Shown here: in pieces, positions 19,756 to 29,200 of the stretch
Layout: each line of letters starts with the position of its first letter
How positions within the stretch are numbered: position 1 is the stretch's first letter
NCBI GenBank assembly: GCA_013426805.1
Contig: JACDZG010000003.1
Location: 1 to 64,000 of the forward strand
Source of the DNA: Chromatiaceae bacterium
GTDB lineage: Bacteria; Pseudomonadota; Gammaproteobacteria; Chromatiales; Chromatiaceae
Length of the DNA: 64,000 bases
Direction of reading: 5' to 3'
Program-made: the position numbers and the translations under genes
Notes under the pieces: model-generated
What the model saw: only the letters and a program-made list of their open reading frames with translations
Told to the model about the DNA's origin: nothing
Databases searched by the model: none

Positions 19756-20976
19756 ATGACAGACCCGGCCGGTAAGCTCCACATCACGCTCGACCCAGCG
19801 GCGGTGACCATCACCTCGACCCGACCGGTCCGGGCGGCGAAGGTTTTCGTCGGCCGGGACGTTGCCGACACCGTCCGGCTGCTGCCGGTGCTGTTCAACA
19901 TCTGCGGCACCGCCCAGTCGGCCGCCGCCGCCGCGGCCATTGAGCAGGCGCTCGGGCTGACCCCCGATTACCGGGTCGTCGAGCTGCGACGACACCTTGT
20001 GGATACGGAGACGCTGCGCGAACACCTCTGGCGCATCCTGCTGGACTGGCCCAAGTTTCTGGTCGTTGCCCCGGACGCCGCCGCCATGACCCAAGCGATG
20101 CGGTTGACGATCGCGCGGCGGACTGCGCTCACCGCCGGATCCGCTGTGTTGGCGCCGGGCGCGAGCGTCGCCGACTCCGATCAGCCGGCCGCCGCGCTGG
20201 CCCGGGAGAACCTGGCCGCCCTGTGCGCCGAACGTCTCTTCGGCGTCCGACCCGCCGCTTGGCTTACGCAAGTCGACCGGCTGGACACCTTGGCGGTCTG
20301 GGCCGCGGACACCGACACGGTTGCGGCCCGGCTGGTGCGGCAGATCATCGCCGCCGGTCAGGCCGGATACGGGCGATGCGCGGTCAGCGCCCTGCCCGAC
20401 CTGAGCGCGACGGACCTGGACCGGCACCTGGGAGATGACGCGGCGACCACCGATGACTTCGTCGCCCGCCCCGTCTGGGCGGCGCAGCCGCGGGAAACCA
20501 GCCCCTTGACCCGACAGCAGGATCAGCCGCTGGTGCGCAACCTGGCCACCGACTGCGGCAATGGTCTGCTGCCGCGGCTCGCCGCTCAACTCACCGAGGT
20601 CGCGCACCTCCTGAACGACACCCCAGGACCGGGCGTGTCGCCCACACCTGCCGCATTGTCCGCCGGCCTGGGCCTATCCCAGGTCCAGGCGGCACGCGGC
20701 CTGCTTGTCCATCGCGTGCACATTCACGAGGGACGCATCGCCGCCTACGCCATCCTGGCGCCGACCGAATGGAATTTTCATCCCCGCGGGGTCGTGGCGG
20801 CCGGACTCCAGCAGCTCCTGCGGCAGCACGGCGCCGATCGCATCGCACCCCTGGTGCGGCTCTTCATCGCCGCGGTGGACCCCTGCGTCGACTACGCCTT
20901 GAACCTCCCCGGCAGCGACTGTTCACTCCCGCACGCGGACGATGCCCGCAACGCCGGGTCCAACCAAAAATCCTGA
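19756..20976 (+). CDS. hupK: HupK/HoxV-like hydrogenase maturation protein
   Basis: The 406-residue protein resembles a degenerate NiFe-hydrogenase large subunit. Its C-terminal part contains ARGLLVHRVHIHEGRIAAY and APTEWNFHPRGV, matching the R-G-x-x-x-H and W-N motifs of large subunits. The nickel-binding Cys motifs are missing: the end reads DPCVDYALNL, not DPCxxC-H. Proteins of this type (HupK, HoxV) are thought to act as a scaffold for Fe(CN)2CO cofactor assembly in uptake hydrogenases. The gene starts a tight operon with hypC, hypD and hypE, supporting that role. Confidence 0.82.
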   Translation: MTDPAGKLHITLDPAAVTITSTRPVRAAKVFVGRDVADTVRLLPVLFNICGTAQSAAAAAAIEQALGLTPDYRVVELRRHLVDTETLREHLWRILLDWPKFLVVAPDAAAMTQAMRLTIARRTALTAGSAVLAPGASVADSDQPAAALARENLAALCAERLFGVRPAAWLTQVDRLDTLAVWAADTDTVAARLVRQIIAAGQAGYGRCAVSALPDLSATDLDRHLGDDAATTDDFVARPVWAAQPRETSPLTRQQDQPLVRNLATDCGNGLLPRLAAQLTEVAHLLNDTPGPGVSPTPAALSAGLGLSQVQAARGLLVHRVHIHEGRIAAYAILAPTEWNFHPRGVVAAGLQQLLRQHGADRIAPLVRLFIAAVDPCVDYALNLPGSDCSLPHADDARNAGSNQKS

Positions 20977-20999
20977 ATATCGACCGAGGTATCGCCGTT

Positions 21000-21269
21000 A
21001 TGTGTCTCGCCATCCCAGCCCGCATCACCGCCATCGATCCGAGCGGTGAGACAGCCACGGTCGCCCTGGGCGCGGTGAGCAAAAATTGCTCACTCGCGCT
21101 GATCGAAGGCGCCGCGGTCGGTGACTATGTGCTGATCCATGTCGGCTACGCGCTCAACCGTATCAGCGAGGAAGAGGCCAGGCAAACCCTGGACCTGATG
21201 CGTGAGATGGGGGTGCTCAACGACCTGCAGGAAGCGCCGACCGCCGCCCCATCCAGTCTAACCCTATGA
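21000..21269 (+). CDS. hypC: Hydrogenase maturation chaperone HypC
   Basis: The 89-residue protein starts MCLAIPARI; the Cys at position 2 is the family's essential residue, which binds the Fe(CN)2CO unit together with HypD and delivers it to the large subunit. The DYVLIHVGYALNRISEEEA block is also typical. The ATG overlaps no upstream stop (23 bases after hupK), and the stop overlaps the hypD start as ATGA, so hypC and hypD are translationally coupled. Confidence 0.95.
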   Translation: MCLAIPARITAIDPSGETATVALGAVSKNCSLALIEGAAVGDYVLIHVGYALNRISEEEARQTLDLMREMGVLNDLQEAPTAAPSSLTL

Positions 21270-22390
21270 AATACGTTGACGAATTCCGCGACGAGCACCT
21301 GGCACGGGGCCTGGCCGAGGCCATTGATGCCGCGGCCGGCCGCGGCCGGGAATACCGTCTCATGGAGTTCTGCGGCGGCCACACCCATGCCATTTTCCGT
21401 TATGGCGTGCAGGACCTGATGCCGCCGAATGTGCGTTTCATCCATGGCCCGGGCTGCCCGGTCTGCGTCCTGCCGATGGCGCGCATCGACCACGCCATCG
21501 CGCTGGCGGCCCAGCATCGGGTCACCCTGTGCACCTATGCCGACCTGATGCGCGTTCCGGCCAGCGAGCGGCAGAGCCTGCTCAAGGCCAAGGCGGCCGG
21601 AGCCGACATCCGCATGGTCTATTCCACCCAGGACGCCCTGCGCATCGCCCGCGCCGATCCGGCGCGCCAGGTGGTCTTCTTCGCCATCGGGTTCGAGACC
21701 ACCACCCCGCCCACCGCGGTCGCGGCCAAGACCGCCCGCGCCGAGGGCCTCGCCAATTTTTCGATCTTCTGCAACCACGTCCTGACGCCGCCCGCCCTGC
21801 GCACCATCCTGGCGACCGCGGGTCCGGACGGCGTCCAACTCGACGGCATCCTGGGTCCCTCCCATGTCAGTACCGTCATTGGCAGCCAGCCCTACGCGTT
21901 CGTCCCCACGGAATTCGGCAAGCCCTTGGTGATCGCCGGCTTCGAACCCCTGGACGTGATGCAGTCGGCGCTGCTGCTGATCCGCCAGATCAATGACGGC
22001 CGTTGCGCGGTCGAGAATCAATATACCCGCGCCGTGACCGCGGACGGCAATCGCAAGGCTCAGGCGCTGATGGCCGAGGTCTTCACCACCCGCGACACCT
22101 TCGAGTGGCGCGGCCTGGGCTTCCTGCCGAACAGTGCGCTGCGGCTGGCCGACGCCTACGCGGACCTGGATGCGGAGCAGCGCTTTGCGGTCGACGTGGG
22201 TCCGGTGCGGGAGGTCAAGGGCTGCGAGTGCCCGGCGATCCTGCGCGGGGTCAAGGAGCCCACCGACTGCAAGCTCTTCGGCACCGTCTGCACGCCGGAC
22301 AACCCCATGGGCTCCTGTATGGTGTCCTCCGAAGGCGCCTGCGCCGCTTACTGGAGCTACGGGCGCTTCCGCGCGCCGCGGGTATCTTAA
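21266..22390 (+). CDS. hypD: Hydrogenase maturation protein HypD
   Basis: The 374-residue protein has all the HypD landmarks: MEFCGGHTHAIF, GPGCPVCVLP, GFETTTP, and the C-terminal Cys set in CECPAILRG, CKLFGTVC and GSCMVSSEGAC that holds the 4Fe-4S cluster. HypD forms the complex with HypC on which the iron receives its CN and CO ligands. The length is normal for the family. The start overlaps hypC by four bases, and the hypE start lies one base after the stop. Confidence 0.96.
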   Translation: MKYVDEFRDEHLARGLAEAIDAAAGRGREYRLMEFCGGHTHAIFRYGVQDLMPPNVRFIHGPGCPVCVLPMARIDHAIALAAQHRVTLCTYADLMRVPASERQSLLKAKAAGADIRMVYSTQDALRIARADPARQVVFFAIGFETTTPPTAVAAKTARAEGLANFSIFCNHVLTPPALRTILATAGPDGVQLDGILGPSHVSTVIGSQPYAFVPTEFGKPLVIAGFEPLDVMQSALLLIRQINDGRCAVENQYTRAVTADGNRKAQALMAEVFTTRDTFEWRGLGFLPNSALRLADAYADLDAEQRFAVDVGPVREVKGCECPAILRGVKEPTDCKLFGTVCTPDNPMGSCMVSSEGACAAYWSYGRFRAPRVS

Positions 22391-22391
22391 G

Positions 22392-23438
22392 ATGAATGCC
22401 GATCGCCGCTTTCCCATTCGATTGGACCTCAAGCACGGCACGGTCGACATGAGTCACGGTGCCGGCGGGCGGGCGATGGCCCAGCTCATCGCCGAGGTCT
22501 TCCAAGTCCACCTCGACAATGACCTGCTGCGTCAGGGCAATGACCAGGCGTTGTTCAGTCCGCCGCCTGGGCGGCTGGTGATCAGCACCGACGGCCATGT
22601 GGTCGCGCCGCTGTTCTTCCCCGGCGGCGACATCGGCTGCCTGTCCGTCCACGGCACCATCAACGATGTCGCTATGGCCGGGGCCCGGCCGCTCTATCTG
22701 GCCGCCGGGTTCATCCTGGAGGAGGGGTATCCGCTCAAGGATCTGGTGCGGATCGTGGAGAGCATGGCGGCCGCGGCCAACGCCGCCGGGGTCCCGGTCG
22801 TCACCGGCGACACCAAAGTGGTGGAGCGCGGTAAGGGCGATGGCGTCTTCATCACCACGACCGGGATCGGTGTCGTTCCGGCAGGCCTGACCATCTCCGG
22901 CGACCAGGCGCGGCCGGGCGACGCCATCCTGGTCAGCGGCAGTCTCGGCGACCACGGAGTCGCTATCCTGTCCAAGCGTGAGAACCTGGGATTCGAGGTG
23001 GAGATCCGCTCCGATACCGCCGCGCTGCACACCCTGGTTGCCGCCATGGTGGCAGCGGTCCCGGATCTGCATTGCCTGCGCGATCCCACCCGCGGCGGGC
23101 TCGCCACCACCCTGAACGAATTGGCTCACCAGTCCGGCGTCGGGATGCGCATTCGCGAAAGCGCGATCCCGATTCGCCCGGAGGTGTCCGCCGCCTGCGA
23201 GTTACTCGGACTCGACCCGCTCTACGTGGCCAATGAGGGCAAGCTGATCGCGATCTGCCCGGCCGAGCGGGCGGCGGACCTGCTGGCCGTGATGCGGGCC
23301 CACCCGCTCGGCACCGCGGCGAGCCGGATCGGCGAGGTAGTGGCGGACCCGTACCGTTTCGTGCAAATGGAGACGCGCTTCGGCGGTAGCCGCATCGTCG
23401 ATTGGCTGGCCGGGGAACAGTTGCCGCGGATCTGCTGA
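22392..23438 (+). CDS. hypE: Hydrogenase maturation protein HypE (carbamoyl dehydratase)
   Basis: The 348-residue protein shows the PurM-like ATP fold (MSHGAGGRAM, GDIGCLSVHGTINDVAMAG, TGDTKVVERG, DPTRGGLATTLNE) and ends PRIC. The C-terminal Cys is carbamoylated by HypF and dehydrated with ATP to a thiocyanate, the source of CN for the hydrogenase iron. HypF and HypAB are not in the window. The start at 22392 directly follows the hypD stop. Confidence 0.96.
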   Translation: MNADRRFPIRLDLKHGTVDMSHGAGGRAMAQLIAEVFQVHLDNDLLRQGNDQALFSPPPGRLVISTDGHVVAPLFFPGGDIGCLSVHGTINDVAMAGARPLYLAAGFILEEGYPLKDLVRIVESMAAAANAAGVPVVTGDTKVVERGKGDGVFITTTGIGVVPAGLTISGDQARPGDAILVSGSLGDHGVAILSKRENLGFEVEIRSDTAALHTLVAAMVAAVPDLHCLRDPTRGGLATTLNELAHQSGVGMRIRESAIPIRPEVSAACELLGLDPLYVANEGKLIAICPAERAADLLAVMRAHPLGTAASRIGEVVADPYRFVQMETRFGGSRIVDWLAGEQLPRIC

Positions 23439-23442
23439 TCGA

Positions 23443-24525
23443 TCATCGCCCCCACAGCGTCTTATCCACGAACTGCTTGACCTGTAGATGGGCCGGTGTG
23501 TCCAGGTTAGTGAACTGGAGACTGATCTGAAACCGGTCGGCGCATCGTTCCACGCGGATGACCCGCGCGTAGATCCGACCGACCGGCGCACCATGCAGCA
23601 GCGGAGCAAGGTCGGCAGCGACTTCGTCGCCACACCCCAAGCAGTGATCCAGTTCGATCAAGAAGCCGTTGTAACCCAGATCCAGTGCGCGCCCCGCCAA
23701 GGGTTCCAAGAGAATGCGCTTGTCCACCATCCGGTTCAGGACCAACGGAAAATCGACCCGGATCCGCGGGGAGCGCCGCACTTCCACCCGCGGGACCACC
23801 AACCGCTGCGGATACTTGACCGAACGCAGTTCATACATGATCACCGGATCGGACTTGCCCTTGACCTGCACCGCGTTGATCGCGCCGACCTCGATGTGTT
23901 CGCGGGCGCCGGTGTGACTGGATTCGCTGAGCAGGATCTGGCCACGCAGGCTGAAGGCTTCCATGCGCGCAACCGTGTTCACGGTATCCCCGATGACGGT
24001 GTACTCGCTATGCTGACGGGAACCGAAGCTGCCTGCCATCACCTCCCCCGTGTTCACGGCAATGCCGACGAAGAGGCTGGGCTCGCCGCGCGTCGCGGAC
24101 TCCTGGTTGATCCTCGCCATGGCCTGCTGCATCTCCACGGCGCAGGCCAGGGCGCGCAACAGGTCATCCGGCTGGCGTTCCGGCGCGCCGAACAGGGCCA
24201 TGACCGAGTCCCCCATGAACTTATCGATCACGCCCCGGTGGCGTTTGATGACCCGCCCCATCTCCGAGAAATAACGATTCAGCAGATCGATGACGATGCG
24301 CGTGGGCAGACGCTCCGTCATCGCCGTGAAACCGCGGATGTCGGCCAGAAGGATCGTCGCCTTGACCCCGGTAATCGGCTGGGATTCCAGCAGAAAGTGA
24401 TCCAGCATTCCATCGAAGCGCTGGCGAAACAACGCGCCTGACGCCTCCGGCACCGGGTTGCCGCAGGCGTCCGCGACAATCCGTTCAACTTCGGCGAGAA
24501 ACTGATCGCGGTTTTGATGTTGCAC
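23443..24525 (-). CDS. Class III adenylate/guanylate cyclase with C-terminal PilZ-like region
   Basis: A 360-residue soluble protein. Residues 50-215 are a class III cyclase catalytic domain with metal-binding Asp62 (LADIRGF) and Asp106 (KFMGDS), the base-selecting Lys102, and the transition-state Asn183/Arg187 in GDTVNTVARM. All key residues are present, so it should be active, probably making cAMP. Residues 235-355 start RRSPRIRVDFPL and contain ALDLGYNGFLIE, which resembles a PilZ domain (RxxxR ... D/NxSxxG) that binds cyclic di-GMP, although the second motif is imperfect. This suggests cross-talk between two second messengers. The gene converges on hypE with four bases between stop codons. 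Confidence 0.85.
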   Translation of the reverse strand: MQHQNRDQFLAEVERIVADACGNPVPEASGALFRQRFDGMLDHFLLESQPITGVKATILLADIRGFTAMTERLPTRIVIDLLNRYFSEMGRVIKRHRGVIDKFMGDSVMALFGAPERQPDDLLRALACAVEMQQAMARINQESATRGEPSLFVGIAVNTGEVMAGSFGSRQHSEYTVIGDTVNTVARMEAFSLRGQILLSESSHTGAREHIEVGAINAVQVKGKSDPVIMYELRSVKYPQRLVVPRVEVRRSPRIRVDFPLVLNRMVDKRILLEPLAGRALDLGYNGFLIELDHCLGCGDEVAADLAPLLHGAPVGRIYARVIRVERCADRFQISLQFTNLDTPAHLQVKQFVDKTLWGR

Positions 24526-24690
24526 GGGTATTGAACCTGAAGGCGCTGTCAGCTATCAGCGATCTGCTAAGAATGGCACACTATGCAGAACGCGCACGCG
24601 ACGGGGTTGGCGATTCGCTGCCATAATGAAGCGCCGCCGCCCACGAGCGACCCGGCGCGGCATCACCTCAAACATCATCCGAGGCCAACC

Positions 24691-25227
24691 ATGTCGAGCC
24701 AACCAGCGGCTTGCGTCTCCACCATCGGTTTGCGACGCCGGGTTCGTCTACCCTGGCTGATCGCGTCACTGCTGGGTCTTTGCATCGGCCTGGGCCCGCT
24801 ACGTGCGGGCGAGAGCCGTATTGAACTGCGCGACGGCAGCGTCATCGGCGGGGAAGTCATCGCGGTCGGGGATGGCGTCTACCGGGTGCGCAGCGCCAGC
24901 CTGGGTGAGATTCAGGTGCGCGAATCCGACGTACTGGCGATCCGTCCGGGTGGGTCGGGAACACCCGCGGCGGCCGCCACGGATACCGGCAACCAGGACA
25001 GCGCGTTCGCGGCCGTCCAGCAGCAACTGCTGGGCAACCCCCAAACCATGGATGCGATTTCCCGCTTGCAGGGTGACGCTGAGGTGACAGCCGCCCTCAC
25101 TGACCCGGAATTCATGCGACTGATCACGGCCGGCGACGTGGAAAAGCTGCGCACCGACCCGCGCTTCCGGCGACTGATGGAGAATCCCTCGATTCAGGCA
25201 ATCGTCGAGCAGGTCTTAGGGAAATAG
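24691..25227 (+). CDS. Secreted protein with an STI1-like helical repeat
   Basis: A 178-residue product with a signal peptide of about 35 residues (basic start, then LPWLIASLLGLCIGLGPLRA). A short beta region (RIELRDGSVIGGEVIAVGDG, YRVRSASLGEIQV) looks like an SH3 or Sm-type barrel. An Ala/Thr/Gly linker follows, then a helical segment (NPQTMDAISRLQGDAEV, LTDPEFMRLITAGDVEKLRTD) resembling STI1 chaperone-binding motifs. The ATG follows CGAGGCCAACC. It is likely periplasmic and its function is unknown. It runs divergently from the cyclase gene. Confidence 0.7.
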   Translation: MSSQPAACVSTIGLRRRVRLPWLIASLLGLCIGLGPLRAGESRIELRDGSVIGGEVIAVGDGVYRVRSASLGEIQVRESDVLAIRPGGSGTPAAAATDTGNQDSAFAAVQQQLLGNPQTMDAISRLQGDAEVTAALTDPEFMRLITAGDVEKLRTDPRFRRLMENPSIQAIVEQVLGK

Positions 25228-25317
25228 GTAACGACTCAACAGCGCGCTTGACGCGCGGCCAGCCGCAACCTTTGACAGCGGGTTCATGCTCGCGCGACAA
25301 GGCGCCGCGCGGAAGGC

Positions 25318-25485
25318 TTACTTGATCTTGCCTTCCTTATACATGACATGCTGCCGCACGACGGGATCGAATTTCTTGATCTCCATCTTGCCGGGCTGGT
25401 TACGCTTATTCTTGGTGGTCGTATAGAAATGACCGGTACCGGCGCTGGAATTCAGGCGGATTTTTTCACGCGCTGCCTTAGCCAT
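25318..25485 (-). CDS. rpmG: Ribosomal protein bL33
   Basis: A 55-residue basic protein beginning [11 protein letters not shown] and containing [13 protein letters not shown] and [15 protein letters not shown], the bL33 pattern. It lacks the paired zinc-binding Cys residues, so it is the zinc-free form. It lies 12 bases after rpmB in the usual rpmB-rpmG order and belongs to the large ribosomal subunit. Confidence 0.96.
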   Translation of the reverse strand: MAKAAREKIRLNSSAGTGHFYTTTKNKRNQPGKMEIKKFDPVVRQHVMYKEGKIK

Positions 25486-25497
25486 GGACTTTACCCC

Positions 25498-25734
25498 TTA
25501 AACCTGTTCACCGCGGGCGCGCATGTCGCCCAAAACGGCATCGATGCCGCACTTATCGATGACCCGCATCCCGCTGCTGGTCAAACGCAGCCGGACCCAA
25601 CGCTGCTCGCTCTCGACCCAATATCTGTGGTAGTGCAGATTGGGCAGGAAACGGCGCTTGGTCTTGTTGTTGGCGTGCGAAACGTTGTGGCCGCTCATGG
25701 GCCGCTTACCGGTGACCTGACATACCCGAGACAT
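25498..25734 (-). CDS. rpmB: Ribosomal protein bL28
   Basis: A 78-residue basic protein starting [29 protein letters not shown], the unmistakable start of bL28, a large-subunit protein. It is the first gene of the rpmB-rpmG pair. The AT-rich stretch 25745-25775 upstream, around TTTTAAAATT, is the likely promoter region. Confidence 0.97.
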   Translation of the reverse strand: MSRVCQVTGKRPMSGHNVSHANNKTKRRFLPNLHYHRYWVESEQRWVRLRLTSSGMRVIDKCGIDAVLGDMRARGEQV

Positions 25735-25850
25735 GACGAAAACCCTTGCTCTGTTTTAAAATTCGACAACGCAAAGTGCGTGAAAAAGAAGCGGGAGGGT
25801 AACATGCAGGGAGGGTCGGCGCAAGCCGGCGGATTCAGCCAGCCGTAGGC

Positions 25851-26075
25851 ATGAAGCGCGGGAGCGATGCGCTTCTAGATGACACCACCGAGGCTGGCTT
25901 GGGGCTCCTGACCGCTGCCCTCCAGCGAGCCCAGGCCGGCGAGCGGGACCGAGCAGCCCTGTGCGAGCCGCTTGGACACATGGAGGCCGCTATCCTCAGC
26001 GCCATCCTGGACGGCCTAGCGGACCCGGCATCCATCGCCGACCTGCGCCCCCCGCAGTGCGGTGGGTCGGACTGA
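25851..26075 (+). CDS. Possible small hypothetical protein
   Basis: A 74-residue frame with helix-forming, acidic composition (LDDTTEAGLGLLTAALQRAQAG, HMEAAILSAILDGLADPASI). It has no signal peptide, no membrane segment and no recognised family. The ribosome site is weak, and the last codons run into a palindromic element at 26065. It may be a real small gene, the end of a decayed one, or chance. Confidence 0.3.
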   Translation: MKRGSDALLDDTTEAGLGLLTAALQRAQAGERDRAALCEPLGHMEAAILSAILDGLADPASIADLRPPQCGGSD

Positions 26076-26084
26076 AGTCCGACC
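26065..26084. repeat. Perfect palindrome GGTCGGACT-GA-AGTCCGACC
   Basis: Nine-base arms with a two-base loop, upstream of the first CHAT gene. It is one of several different short palindromes that occupy gaps in this window. Confidence 0.85.
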
Positions 26085-26224
26085 TCCAGTCGTAGTTGCA
26101 GGCTGGATGCGGCGCAGCAGACCCCGGTTCCCCCTCACATCGATTCCCGCGCCCGATCGGATCATGGCCCAAACAGCAGGCCGAGAAGTGGGCGCGGAAA
26201 CCACGAATAGCCTCGGAAACACAC

Positions 26225-29200
26225 ATGGACATCGAGCTGAATCTCCCCGCCCCCATCCGGATTATGCTGGATCATGCGCGTCAAGCCCTGGCGGACTTCT
26301 ACGCATCGGCCGACGCCGGCAAAGGCATGGCTGCAATCGACGCACATCTCGATCTCTTGGCCGACCCCGCATTCCACTCGGTGGATGGGCAAGCGCAGGG
26401 ATGCCTGCTCGGCGCCGCCGGCAACGCCTTCCTCGCACGCTACCAATGGCTGTCCGGGGACATGAACGACCTGGAGCACGCGCAGAATCTCCTGGACGGG
26501 GCCGTCGCCCGGCTCGGCAACGACCTCGTCCGTCATGACTGGCTGCAGGACATCCGCTGCACGGCCCTGTCGGCGCTGTTCGAGGCAACCGGTGACCGGG
26601 CGCATCTGGATGCGGCCCTGACGATTGCCCGCGCGCGCCTCGCGCGCCTCCCCGTCGATGCATCCGATCGCATCGATGCCCTGGACAGCTATGCCGGATT
26701 GCTGGCCGATGACGCCGAACAAGACGGCACCGTTGACGCCTATGCAACTGCGATCAACGCCGTCGCGGAGGCGATCCGGGCGACCCCGCAGGATGCCCCG
26801 GAACGCCCACGGCGGCTCAGTCGTCTGGCCCATCTGTACAGCGTGCGGCATCACTGCCCACCGGATGGTGCCGGCCCCGATCCGGCCAACTTGGAGAGCG
26901 CCGTGCTCCATTACCGGCAGGCCATGGAGGCCCTGCCCTCCGCGGCGATGGAACTGCCCCTGTACGGATGCAATCTCGCAGCCGTATTGCTGGATCGCCA
27001 TAGTGCGCTGGGCAATGAGGGGGATCTCGATGAAGCGGCGGCGCTGCTTCAGACCGCCCTCGCGACCGTCGATCCGGGCGTCCCGCATTGGTCAGCGATC
27101 CTTCGCAACCTTGGCTACGTCCTACTGGCGCGCTTCGAGCTCCGTGGCAGCGATGCGGATCTCGAATGCGCCCTCGATCTGCACCGGAGGTTGGCGGACG
27201 CGCCCGGAAGGTCGGTCCCAGAGCGGGCAAAGGACGCCGACGATCTGGGGCGGGTGTTGTTGACCCGCTACGAGCGACGGGGCGACGCGACGAATCTCGA
27301 CGAGGCCATCGTGTGCCATCGCCAAGCCCTGGCGGATGCCGGTCCGCAGTTCGCACCCACAGTGCTCACCGGGCTGGGCTTGGCGCTACGCCTGTCCTAC
27401 CTGCACCGGGGTGATGCCCGGGACTTGGCGGATGCCATCGCCTGCCTGGAACAAGCGGCGACGCGGCACCCCGGACCCGCCGCCCATGTCTGGAACAATC
27501 TCGGGCTGGCCCTGACGGATCACTGCATCCTGGGTGGTGATTCCGGCGATCTGGCGCGGGCGATCGACTGCCATCGGCGTGCCCTCGAGTCGACCCCGCC
27601 GACGGCCCAGGATTACGCCGCCTACCTGTCCAACCTGGGCGTCGCCCTGTTGCGCCGACATGAGGCCGACGGCCACCGCGACGATCTCGTCGAGGCCGTG
27701 GCGGCGTTTGAAGCGACGCTCGGGATGACGCCGGAGGCATCGCCCTGGCGTCCGGGTCGGGCAGCGAACCTCGGCGGAGCCCTGTTGGACCAGTACGCGC
27801 TGGGCCGAGACCCGGAGTTGCTGGCCCGCGCCATCGATCTCTGCCGCAGCGCCCTGGAAGCTGCGGCGGCGGACGCGAGCAACATCCCGCTCTACGCCAG
27901 CTCGCTGGCAACGGCCTACCACACCCGCTACGAGCTGAGCGGCTCCCTGGACGACCTGGATGCCTGCCTGGCCCTTCGGCAACGCGCCGTCGACGCGGTG
28001 CCGCCGGGTGCCGGCGACCGGGCGGTGTGGCAGAACAACCTGGCCATTGCCCTGATCCAGCATTACGAGCGGCGCGCGGTCGGGGAATCGCTTGATCGGG
28101 CCATCGCCCTATGGGAGGACTGCACAGGCGAGCGTTTCTATCTTCCGGCGCGAGCCCTCGGGGCGGTGCCGGCCGCGCGTGACGTCCCAGTACATGACCC
28201 GCGCGCGCGCATGGTGCGCACGGCGCAGGTCGACCTCCCGGTCTGGCTGATGAACCTCGGTCTGGGACTGCGGGAACGGTATCTGCGCGACGAGGACGAT
28301 GCGGACCTAACGCGGGCGGTCGAGACGCTCGAGCGGGCGGCGGCCCTCGCTCGGGATGCCACGTCCTACGACCCACTCCTGGCGCTCGGCATCTGCCTGA
28401 TGGATGCCTACCAGGCGCACCGGGAGGCGGCGCGGCTCTATGCCGCCGTCGCTGCGTTCGAGCGGGCCTTGGACTCCGCCGGTGGGCGCGCATTGATCAG
28501 GGATGACCACCTGCGCGGGAGTCTGGGGCTCGCGCTGCTGAAGCGCTTCGAACTGACCGGGGAGGACGCCGACCGTCGGCGGGGCGAGGCACTGCTGCGG
28601 GATCTTTGCGCCGGGGCGGCAAGCGGCTCGCCGCCCCTGGTGCTCAACATGCTCCAGTCGTGGGGACATTGGGCCTTCGCGCGAGGGGAATGGGCCATCG
28701 CGGGCGAGGCGTACGTGGGCGCGTGGCAGGCGAGCGAACGTCTGTTCGCCGGTCAGGCGCGCCGGCACGATCGCGAGTCCTGGCTGCGGGAGACCCAGGG
28801 ACTCGCGGCGCGCCTGGCCTTCGCCCTGGCGCGGGTCGGCGATCTCGATGGGGCACTGCGGGCACTCGAGCAGGGCGCAGCCCGGCTGGTCACGGAGGCC
28901 CTGCGGCGCACGAGCGGTGATTCCCCGGGGCGTGCCTGGCCAACGGCGGCCCAGGGACAGCTCGCCAGGCCGACGCGCAGGGACGAGCGCTGGGTCTATC
29001 TGGCAACGACCGCCGCGGGCAGCCTCGCGCTCGTCGTCGCCAGCGATGGCCTGACCGCCCTCTGGAGCGACTTCACGGAAGGGGAACTCGTCGATATCCT
29101 GGTCGGGTCCGGGCGCAGCGGGCCGGCAATGGGCTACGCCCGGTCCATGCTGCTGGATGCGACGGCGTTGCGGGACCGTCTGCCGGAGATCCTGGGCCGG

